From: Candidatus Melainabacteria bacterium
Lineage (GTDB): Bacteria; Cyanobacteriota; Vampirovibrionia; Obscuribacterales; Obscuribacteraceae
Assembly: GCA_003151275.1 (NCBI GenBank)
Contig: PLXC01000148.1
Span: forward strand, 1-64,000
Direction: 5' to 3'
DNA length: 64,000 nucleotides
Positions 1 through 7,299 of the stretch are shown one piece after another. The notes beneath the pieces were generated by a model. That model ran no database searches, was not told the origin of the DNA, and saw only the letters and a program-made list of their open reading frames with translations. Within the stretch, counting starts at the first letter, position 1; the number at the start of each line of letters is the position of its first letter. A program made the translations under genes and the position numbers.

Positions 1-647
1 GTCCCGCTAAAATGTTCGTTGCACCAGTTGTCGATCTAGACACGCATCCTTTCGCCATCTTGCGCACTGCAGAAGTGAAAACTGCAGGAGCACAAGTGCA
101 AGTCTTCGATAAAACTTGGTATCCTCACATCTGGTTTCATTCAGCATTTTGGGGGCGCGGCAGTGGCGCTCGAAGCGCGCTTGCTAGCCCGGTTGCCGAC
201 GGTGTTGTGCCTCAAGTTGCTAACTATGTTGCGGGTTTCTCCATTAGCTTTCCGGCTTTGGACTATTTCAAGATAAAGGCTCAAAAGCGCATGGCCATTC
301 ACAATGAGCAATCCCAACGCGCCAATTATGATTTGGCTATTCAGATCCTCACTCAAAAGGATGCCAGAGCTCGCATTTTATTGGATAGCGCCAGACGCAT
401 CGCCGACGAAACTCCCGTGTTGATTACAGCTGCCAAAGAAAACGAAATCAAAGCGTTGGAGCGGTACAGAGTTGGACTTTCGACTATTGTTGAAGTTGCT
501 GAAGCCGAGCGGATATTGGCGCGCGCAGAGGTTGAAGATGCAATAGCGGAAGTGCGTGTGTGGCGATCCATTCTTGCCACTGCTTATGCGCAAGGTAATC
601 TGAATCCCTTCATAGCTCTCGTGGCAAGCGCGGAGGGCACTAAATAG
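1..647 (+). CDS. TolC-family outer-membrane efflux protein, C-terminal part
   Basis: The reading frame is open to the left edge, so the gene begins upstream of the window; about 214 residues are present. The visible part is helical and Ala/Glu/Arg-rich (KALERYRVGLSTIVEVAEAE), matching the second half of the TolC/OprM outer-membrane factor family, where a YxxGLSTxxEVxxA-type segment sits in the last long periplasmic helix. The stop at 645-647 directly abuts the ATG of the RND pump, so the two are co-transcribed and probably translationally coupled. Family knowledge: three of these subunits form a trimeric channel for the pump and adaptor that follow. The internal ATG at 12 is not the true start. 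Confidence 0.88.
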   Translation, partial: PAKMFVAPVVDLDTHPFAILRTAEVKTAGAQVQVFDKTWYPHIWFHSAFWGRGSGARSALASPVADGVVPQVANYVAGFSISFPALDYFKIKAQKRMAIHNEQSQRANYDLAIQILTQKDARARILLDSARRIADETPVLITAAKENEIKALERYRVGLSTIVEVAEAERILARAEVEDAIAEVRVWRSILATAYAQGNLNPFIALVASAEGTK

Positions 648-3600
648 ATGTGGCTCATTGGCGCTTCTATGCGTCGCCCAATCACAATTGTCGTGGGCAT
701 CATTAGCTTGATGCTGGCTGCGGTCATGGCGCTGTCCAGCATGAAGCAGGACATATTTCCCGATTTGAACATTCCTTCAATCTACGTTGTGCAGGGATAC
801 GGCGGCATGGCACCGGATCAGATGGAAGGTTATCTTGTCTCGACGTATGAAATTCACTTTCTCTACATTCCGGGCGTCGATCACATTGAGTCGAAATCGA
901 TTCAAAACATCTCTCTAATTCAAATCTACTTCCATCCCGGCACGAACATGGCTGAGGCACTTTCTACCACAGTTGCAATGGTCGACCGAGCCCGAACTCT
1001 GATGCCACCGGGAACGTTGGAGCCTTTCGTCTTGCGCTTTGATGCGGGCAGCCTTCCAGTCGGTCAACTAGTTTTGTCTAGCCCAACTAAAACAATTGAC
1101 CAAATTCAGGACTTGGCATTTGTGCGTGTTCGTCCTGAACTGGGCACCATCCCTGGTGCATCGGCACCGCCACCGATGGGAGGGAACGCCAGAACTATTG
1201 TTGTCAATGTCAATGCGCAGAAGCTACGCCAGTTCAATATTTCCGGAGATATGATCGTCAACGCCCTGGCTACAGGCAACATGATCACACCGGCAGGAAA
1301 TGTGCGCACGGGCGATTATATGCGTATCTCTCCAGTCAATACCGACCTGCCCGACATCCAACAGTTGGATTACTTACCAATTAAGATGGGACCCGGTCCT
1401 ACAGTCTTCATGCGAGACGTGGCGACGATCACGGATTCGAGTGACATTCTGGCTGGATACGCACTTTATAACGGCAAGCGAACTGTGTATGTTCCCGTGA
1501 TCAAACGAGCTGACGCCTCGACAGTCTCTGTGGTCAATGCCTTGCGCGCCGCATTGCCGAGGATGCAATCTATTTTGCCGCAAGACGTAAAACTTAGTTA
1601 TGAGTTTGACCAATCGAAAAAAGTGACTGATTCGATTACAGACGTGCTGCAGGAAGGCGCATTGGGCGCCATGCTGCCGGGCCTGATGATTCTTCTCTTT
1701 CTTCGAGATTTGCGCAGCACTTTGATCGTTGTCACGACGATCCCATGCGCCCTAATGGGAGCCTCGCTTTCTTTGTGGATGACTGGGCAAACCATCAACA
1801 TCCAAACTCTTTCTGGACTGGCTCTGGCAATCGGAATTCTCGTCGACGAAGCAACGGTGAATATTGAAAACATCCACACTCACCTTGCCAAAGGGGAAGC
1901 AATCACTCGTGCCACTCTGGCTGCTGGAGTGGAGACTATGGTGCCTCGATTCCTGGCGATGATGTCCATTCTGGCTGTATTTGTGCCATCCTTTTTCATG
2001 ACCGGCATTACGCGCGCACTTTTTGTGCCGTTGTCTTTAGCGGTCGGTTTCGCCATGATTTCGTCCTTTTTGTTGTCGAGCACGCTTGTGCCAGTGATGG
2101 CTGTTTGGCTAGTCAAGCCCCAGGTGAAAGCGGAAAACGAAGGACCGTTTCACCGTTTTCAAACCAGATTCGCCGGACTGGTAAAAACAGGTATGCCGTT
2201 GCGGCACATCATTATTCCTTGTTATCTGGTTGTATTTGGTCTTTTGAGTGTGCTGCTCTTCTTTCAAATTGGGCGCGAGATGTTTCCGAGTGCAGACGCC
2301 GATGAATTCCGGATTCGCATCAGGGCGGCTACTGGTACGCGCGTTGAGGTGACTGAGCAAAAAGTGCTGCAAACGATCGAGATTATTAAGCAGGAAGCCG
2401 GTCCAGGCAACCTGATAGCCAGCCTCGGCTATGCCGGGCAGCAGCCTGTGCAGTTTGTAATTAGTTCTGTCTTTCTCTGGACAAGCGGACCGCATGAGGC
2501 GGTAATGGATTTCAAGCTGCGAAAAGCAGCGAACATAGACTTGCCCACTTTCAAAGATAAGCTGCGCAAGCGGTTTGCCAAAGACATGCCAGATGTCGGT
2601 TATTCATTCGAACCAGGCGATTTGGTTAGCCAAATTATGAATTTGGGCTCGCCAACACCGATTGCGGTGATCGTTAAAGGTCCCGATCTGGTGGAAAATA
2701 AAATCTACGCCGAGAAGATAAAAGCAGAGATGGCGAAGATTCCCTATCTGCGCGATTTACAGTATGGTCAACCGCAAGATTATCCAACCGTGGATATTAA
2801 TATCGATAGAGAATTGGCCGGTCAGTTTAATCTGAACCCGCAGCAAATCGGCAATTCACTGGTACCAGCAACTTCCTCAAGCCGGTATATTCTGGAGAAT
2901 TTCTGGATGGATAGAAAGACTGGTGTCTCATACCAAGTTCAAGTGCAGGTGCCGCAAGATCAAATTAGATCGATAGAAGATATTCAGCAATTTCCGGCGA
3001 TGAGATCAGAGAATCGTCAACATCCGCTCATCGGTGATGTGGCCAAAGTGACATATGGAAAGTGCGTAGCTGAATACGATCGCGACAATATGATGCGCAT
3101 GGTAACTTTGACGGCCAACATATCCGGAAAAGATTTGGGTAATGTCGGGCAGGAAGTGGAGGCGGCGCTTGATCGGGCCGGTAAACCGCCGCGCGGTGTT
3201 CGAGCAAAAGTAGGTGCGCAAGTGCCGGTGTTGAAAGATACGTTCAACCATTTATTCGGTGGTTTGGGATTGGCTATCTGCGTGATTTTCTTAATGCTCA
3301 CCTCTTATTTCCAATCGCCTAAGCTGGCGATCATTGTCCTATCTACGGCCCCGGCAATTATCTTCGGAGTGCTTTTTGCGTTGTGGACCACACATACGAC
3401 TCTCAATGTCGAATCATTCATGGGCGCGATCATGGCGATTGGCGTTGGCGTTTCCAATGCGATTTTGCTTGTCTCTTTTGCTGAGCGCAATCGTTTAGAT
3501 GGACTGCCGGCTGACGAAGCCGCCGTGAAAGGCGCGGAAGAGCGTTTGCGTCCGATCTTGATGACGTCGATTGCCATGATAGCAGGGATGGTGCCTATGG

Positions 3601-3776
3601 CTTTGGCGCTCGGTGGTGGCGGTCAACAAAGCGCGCCGCTCGGACGCGCTGTTATCGGCGGACTAACGGCTTCCACAATAGCTGCGCTAACTATCCTGCC
3701 GCTAGTGTTTGCTTTGATTCAACAAAAGACATCGCTAACCTCACCATCATTACACCCCGACGATCGCGGTGAATAG
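648..3776 (+). CDS. RND efflux pump, inner-membrane permease (AcrB/CusA-like)
   Basis: 1042 residues, the usual RND length, with 12 expected membrane helices in two six-helix halves and two large periplasmic loops. It starts with a TM1 typical of the superfamily (IGASMRRPITIVVGIISLML) and the IFPDLNIPSIYV segment after it. TM4 carries GILVDEATVNIENI, where D400 matches the essential AcrB Asp407 and the second acidic residue is Glu401 rather than Asp. The second half contains MGAIMAIGVGVSNAILLVSF and RPILMTSIAMIAGMVPMALA, both standard RND motifs. It probably exports small hydrophobic compounds or metals by proton antiport; the substrate cannot be read from sequence. Middle gene of an outer-membrane factor, pump, adaptor operon; its stop overlaps the region of the adaptor start. 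Confidence 0.95.
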   Translation: MWLIGASMRRPITIVVGIISLMLAAVMALSSMKQDIFPDLNIPSIYVVQGYGGMAPDQMEGYLVSTYEIHFLYIPGVDHIESKSIQNISLIQIYFHPGTNMAEALSTTVAMVDRARTLMPPGTLEPFVLRFDAGSLPVGQLVLSSPTKTIDQIQDLAFVRVRPELGTIPGASAPPPMGGNARTIVVNVNAQKLRQFNISGDMIVNALATGNMITPAGNVRTGDYMRISPVNTDLPDIQQLDYLPIKMGPGPTVFMRDVATITDSSDILAGYALYNGKRTVYVPVIKRADASTVSVVNALRAALPRMQSILPQDVKLSYEFDQSKKVTDSITDVLQEGALGAMLPGLMILLFLRDLRSTLIVVTTIPCALMGASLSLWMTGQTINIQTLSGLALAIGILVDEATVNIENIHTHLAKGEAITRATLAAGVETMVPRFLAMMSILAVFVPSFFMTGITRALFVPLSLAVGFAMISSFLLSSTLVPVMAVWLVKPQVKAENEGPFHRFQTRFAGLVKTGMPLRHIIIPCYLVVFGLLSVLLFFQIGREMFPSADADEFRIRIRAATGTRVEVTEQKVLQTIEIIKQEAGPGNLIASLGYAGQQPVQFVISSVFLWTSGPHEAVMDFKLRKAANIDLPTFKDKLRKRFAKDMPDVGYSFEPGDLVSQIMNLGSPTPIAVIVKGPDLVENKIYAEKIKAEMAKIPYLRDLQYGQPQDYPTVDINIDRELAGQFNLNPQQIGNSLVPATSSSRYILENFWMDRKTGVSYQVQVQVPQDQIRSIEDIQQFPAMRSENRQHPLIGDVAKVTYGKCVAEYDRDNMMRMVTLTANISGKDLGNVGQEVEAALDRAGKPPRGVRAKVGAQVPVLKDTFNHLFGGLGLAICVIFLMLTSYFQSPKLAIIVLSTAPAIIFGVLFALWTTHTTLNVESFMGAIMAIGVGVSNAILLVSFAERNRLDGLPADEAAVKGAEERLRPILMTSIAMIAGMVPMALALGGGGQQSAPLGRAVIGGLTASTIAALTILPLVFALIQQKTSLTSPSLHPDDRGE

Positions 3777-3786
3777 GAGAAAGGAT

Positions 3787-5301
3787 TTGAACGCATTGGA
3801 ATCGACCAAAGCAAAGAGAGCCAGCCGCATTCTGTGGAACCTTGGGGTGCCCGCTTGTCTTTCATTGACTCTGTTTTCTTGTTCGAATGCCACCAAAGAG
3901 GTAATTGGCGACCAAGTGGACGCTGTTCGAGAGCTACCCGTCGTAACTGTGCAATCGAAGATTCTCGATCGGGTCGATCAGCTGCCTGGGGAAATTGAGG
4001 CGTATCAGGATGTGGCAATTTATCCGAAGGTTCCTGGATTCATCAAGTGGATCGGTGTTGACCGTGGCTCAATAGTGAAAAAAGGTCAGTTGATGGTCGG
4101 TCTCATTGCGCCGGAATTATTTGCGCAGCGCAACGAAGCTTTTTCGAAAACAGAAGCTGTAACGGGACAACTGCATGAGGCCGAGTCGCGCCTGTCCAGC
4201 GCCAAAGCTCAAGTACAGGAAGTCAGCGCTAAGCTGGATGGCGACAATGACACTTACACAAGGACGAAGGAAGCTTCGCTGGTCCCGGGTGTGGTATCAG
4301 CCAACGAAGTAATCGTTCTTGGAAAAATTGTTGACGCGGATCGTGAAAAATTGCGAGCCTGGCAAGAAAATGTTAGGGCGGCCGATAACCAAGTTAGATC
4401 CTTGAAGAATTCAGTTAAATCGCAGAACCAAGCGACCAAAAATTATCAAGATATTTCTGACTACCTGACGATCGCTGCACCGTTTAATGGCTATATTACT
4501 GAACGCAATATGCACGTTGGCAGTTTTGTTGGTCCACTGGGAAAGGGAGCGTATCCGCCGATTGTGCGCATTCAGCAGCTAAACCTTCTGCGCATCGTCA
4601 CACCGGTTCCCGAGATTGACACGAGTGGTGTCGTGCCTGGTGCTAAAGTCCAATTTACGGTCTCCACACATCCGGACGAGAGGTTCACAGGGCAAGTAGC
4701 GCGACTGGGGAATTATCTGGACCAAAAAACGCGCACGATGCCTGTTGAGCTTAACTACTGGAATCACGACAATCGCGTGTTACCGGGCATGTTCTGCGAA
4801 GTCTATTGGCCGACAAAACGTCAGCACTCAACCTTCTTTGTGCCGCTGACAGCGGTAGAGACCACTTCGACGATAGAAACATTTGTCTGTCGTGTCAATA
4901 AAGACAACAAAGTCGAATGGGTAAAAGTAAAACGCGGTCAGATGATGGGCAATATGGTGGAAATTTTTGGTGACATAAAAGAAGGCGATACAGTGGCTTT
5001 ACATGGCACCGACGAGTTGAAGCAAGGAACCGATGTTAAGCCCGTACAAGTTGATAGGCGTACCGCAGAGGCGGCTCCTGCACGCCGTCCCTCCTATCAC
5101 ACTGTCGGTGCATCATTTGTGGTGCCTAATGTTGAACGCGAAGCATCCTTTAGATCATCTGATTCAGATGCATCGGGAACAGTGGTATCGCCCCCAGCTG
5201 CTGAATCATCCAGAGCTGCTCAGTCGTCAAACACGGATCAATCAACCGGACCTGCTCAGTCGTCCAACACGGATCAATCATCCAGAGCTGCTAGACACTG
5301 A
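3787..5301 (+). CDS. RND efflux periplasmic adaptor (membrane-fusion protein), lipoprotein
   Basis: About 504 residues. A basic N-terminus, a hydrophobic stretch and a lipobox-like LTLFSC indicate a lipid-anchored periplasmic protein. A barrel-sandwich/lipoyl half (GEIEAYQDVAIYPKVPGFI), a long helical hairpin, the second lipoyl half (APFNGYITERNMHVGSFV) and beta-barrel segments follow in the normal HlyD/AcrA order. The TTG at 3787 is chosen because AGGAGA at 3775-3780 lies at ideal spacing; a GTG at 3769 overlapping the pump stop is the alternative. The last 90 residues are Ser/Gln/Ala-rich with a short tandem repeat, unusual for the family and probably disordered. It bridges the pump and the TolC-like channel encoded upstream. 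Confidence 0.92.
   Translation: MNALESTKAKRASRILWNLGVPACLSLTLFSCSNATKEVIGDQVDAVRELPVVTVQSKILDRVDQLPGEIEAYQDVAIYPKVPGFIKWIGVDRGSIVKKGQLMVGLIAPELFAQRNEAFSKTEAVTGQLHEAESRLSSAKAQVQEVSAKLDGDNDTYTRTKEASLVPGVVSANEVIVLGKIVDADREKLRAWQENVRAADNQVRSLKNSVKSQNQATKNYQDISDYLTIAAPFNGYITERNMHVGSFVGPLGKGAYPPIVRIQQLNLLRIVTPVPEIDTSGVVPGAKVQFTVSTHPDERFTGQVARLGNYLDQKTRTMPVELNYWNHDNRVLPGMFCEVYWPTKRQHSTFFVPLTAVETTSTIETFVCRVNKDNKVEWVKVKRGQMMGNMVEIFGDIKEGDTVALHGTDELKQGTDVKPVQVDRRTAEAAPARRPSYHTVGASFVVPNVEREASFRSSDSDASGTVVSPPAAESSRAAQSSNTDQSTGPAQSSNTDQSSRAARH
5221..5280 (+). repeat. Two 24-bp direct repeats, 36-bp period, in adaptor 3' end
   Basis: Copies at 5221-5244 and 5257-5280 differ at one base (CAGTCGTCMAACACGGATCA core). 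They encode QSSNTDQS twice in the tail of the adaptor; a partial third unit (TCCAGAGCTGCT) also recurs around them. Such in-frame minisatellites can change copy number between strains. Confidence 0.8.
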
Positions 5302-5345
5302 AGATAAACGATAACCTACTAAACCTCGGGGAGCCTAAAGATAAC

Positions 5346-6521
5346 GTGCAACAACTCAAGCCACGCCCTCTAAAATACGAAACTATACGGGATATCGATA
5401 CCTTCATTCAGCACGTACGAAATGGTTCGCTCAAAAATTGCGTCGTGCAAGGGCTCGACGTAGCGATTCTTTGTGTTGATTGGAGCCAAGTCAACACTGA
5501 GAACACAATGTTTCTTGGTTGTCGATTGGTGAGCATTGAAGAAGAAACAACCCTGCTCCGAAAAGGCGCTCAATTTTTTGCACCGTTTGTTGGACTGCCC
5601 TACAATCCATATCGAACCGCGCTCTATTCGCCATACGAATTGATGGGCGGTTACGATCCAATCGAAAACAACAGTCTCGACATCCTCATCAATAGACATT
5701 TTGATGATCACGGCGGTCACGACGCAGATATTATGGAAGCTCTGTCGCAACGTATCCACGATTATTCAATCGACAACGCCATCAAAGAACTTCTCGGATA
5801 TGATGACGAATCCGGTCTTACGCTTCGAAAAGCCGTGGGCATAATGGGCGGACATCTGGCAACTCGTGACGATCCGTACTATCGAAAAACAGCTGAACTG
5901 GCGCGATTACTTACGCAAGCAGGATATTTTGTGGTCGGTGGTGGCGGACCCGGTATCATGGAAGCGGCAAATTTGGGTGCCTATCTTGCCACCGCAGGTG
6001 ATGATTCGCTCGATAAGTCAATCGAGATCCTGAGTAAATCCCCGAAGTACGCACGTGAAGATGGCACTATGGACCCGGGTTACGTAGGACAGGCGCGAGA
6101 GGTCTTGTCTCTGTATGCCAACGGTGCCGAAAGTTTGGCGATTCCAACTTGGTTTTACGGGCACGAACCGGTCAATCTTTTCGCCACTCACATCGGCAAA
6201 TATTTTTCCAATAGCATTCGCGAAGACGGCTTGCTTGCCATCTCCATTTTCGGCGTGGTATTTGCACCTGGCAGTGCTGCCACCACAGAAGAAGTCTTCA
6301 TGGATGCTGCCCAGAATCACTATGCGACATTCAACTTTTACAGCCCGATGGTATTTCTTGGCGAGGGTCATTACCTTCAATCACAAGTCTATTCATGCTT
6401 GGCTCAACAAGCAGTTGGTCATCCATACGCACAGATGATCACGATCTCGGACAACCCGCAAAAGTTGCTGGACTTTATCAAAAAACACAAACCGCTACGC
6501 AACGATCTGCCTCCTGCGTAG
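5346..6521 (+). CDS. LOG/lysine-decarboxylase-like Rossmann-fold protein
   Basis: 391 residues, GTG start with GGGGAG about 12 bases upstream. The C-terminal two-thirds has a nucleotide-binding Rossmann fold: AVGIMGGH, then GGGGPGIMEAANLGA (about residues 198-212), which matches the LOG/TIGR00730 family. The family signature PGGxGTxxE is present only in altered form, PGSAATTEE (308-316). The first 160 residues form an extra domain I do not recognise. Canonical LOG proteins hydrolyse cytokinin-type nucleoside monophosphates; larger relatives such as PpnN cleave nucleotides. The altered motif makes the exact activity uncertain. It follows the efflux operon by 44 bp and may share its transcript. 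Confidence 0.75.
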   Translation: MQQLKPRPLKYETIRDIDTFIQHVRNGSLKNCVVQGLDVAILCVDWSQVNTENTMFLGCRLVSIEEETTLLRKGAQFFAPFVGLPYNPYRTALYSPYELMGGYDPIENNSLDILINRHFDDHGGHDADIMEALSQRIHDYSIDNAIKELLGYDDESGLTLRKAVGIMGGHLATRDDPYYRKTAELARLLTQAGYFVVGGGGPGIMEAANLGAYLATAGDDSLDKSIEILSKSPKYAREDGTMDPGYVGQAREVLSLYANGAESLAIPTWFYGHEPVNLFATHIGKYFSNSIREDGLLAISIFGVVFAPGSAATTEEVFMDAAQNHYATFNFYSPMVFLGEGHYLQSQVYSCLAQQAVGHPYAQMITISDNPQKLLDFIKKHKPLRNDLPPA

Positions 6522-6586
6522 CGATCAAGAAGAAGTCCTGCGATTTAACCCCACTTTCGATGTGGATCCAGTCTCATTTCGGGTAA

Positions 6587-6603
6587 ACTATGTGACTCAT
6601 AGT
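6587..6603. promoter_or_regulatory. Inverted repeat upstream of FMN reductase
   Basis: ACTATG-TGACT-CATAGT is a perfect 6-bp inverted repeat with a 5-bp centre, 25 bp before the ATG at 6629 and just ahead of the ribosome binding site (AAGGCGAGG, 6611-6619). The position fits an operator in the promoter or leader; the regulator is unknown. Confidence 0.35.
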
Positions 6604-6628
6604 AGAAGCAGTAAGGCGAGGTTTAGTC

Positions 6629-7246
6629 ATGACGTCGGTCACGAAAATTTTGGCATTCGCAGGCAGCACAAGAACGGATTCATTCAATAAGAAGTTGCTC
6701 AAGATCGCAGCTGATGGTGCGCGCGAAGCCGGTGCCGAAGTTACCTTCCTTGACCTGCGTGATTTGCCGTTGCCTTTGTACGACGGCGATTTGGAAACCA
6801 AAGATGGCATCCCAGAGAATGCTAAGAAACTCAAGAAAATGATGCTCGAACATCAAGGCTTGCTAATCGCCTCGCCTGAATACAATAGCTCAATTTCCGG
6901 CGTACTTAAAAATGCGATCGATTGGATCTCCAGACCCGAACCTGGTGAGAAACCACTCGCTTGTTTTGATCAGAAGGTGGCTGGCTTAATGAGCGCCTCT
7001 CCAGGTGCGCTTGGGGGCTTGCGCGGATTGGTTCATGTTCGCTCCATCCTCGGCAACATCAAAGTTACTGTCATTCCCGATCAAGTGGCTGTTTCAAAGG
7101 CAATGGAAGCTTTCAATGAAGATGGCACGCTGAAGGATGAGAAGCAACATCAGTCGGTCCGCAGTATCGGCGCGCAGGTTGCTAATGTGACCGCTAAATT
7201 GCACGGCACAGAATTGAAGCAGTTAAGCCAAACGCGCACAAAATAA
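6629..7246 (+). CDS. NADPH-dependent FMN reductase family protein
   Basis: 205 residues, flavodoxin-like fold of the SsuE/YieF/ArsH type. The FMN phosphate loop is visible at the N-terminus (AGSTRTDSFNKKLL, from residue 11), and the flavin-contacting SPEYNSSISGVLKNAIDWIS segment (about residues 90-109) is diagnostic. Members transfer electrons from NAD(P)H to FMN, quinones or other small acceptors in the cytoplasm. A clear Shine-Dalgarno AAGGCGAGG precedes the ATG and a hairpin terminator follows directly, so this is probably a single-gene unit. Confidence 0.9.
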   Translation: MTSVTKILAFAGSTRTDSFNKKLLKIAADGAREAGAEVTFLDLRDLPLPLYDGDLETKDGIPENAKKLKKMMLEHQGLLIASPEYNSSISGVLKNAIDWISRPEPGEKPLACFDQKVAGLMSASPGALGGLRGLVHVRSILGNIKVTVIPDQVAVSKAMEAFNEDGTLKDEKQHQSVRSIGAQVANVTAKLHGTELKQLSQTRTK

Positions 7247-7280
7247 AGAGGCACCACTTTCGTGGCGCCTCTTCTGTTGA
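7247..7280. terminator. Hairpin terminator between convergent genes
   Basis: AGAGGCACCAC / GTGGCGCCTCT pair as an 11-bp stem with one mismatch and a TTTC loop (7247-7272), followed by TCTGTTGATCTTTCT. It sits between the FMN reductase (plus) and the FHA gene (minus) and may serve both. Confidence 0.75.
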
Positions 7281-7299
7281 TCTTTCTATGATTCTTGGA

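Noticed and set aside
2109..2495. 128-codon minus-strand frame inside the RND pump
   Set aside because: The plus-strand pump is continuous and full length with all family motifs; the minus frame is a shadow.
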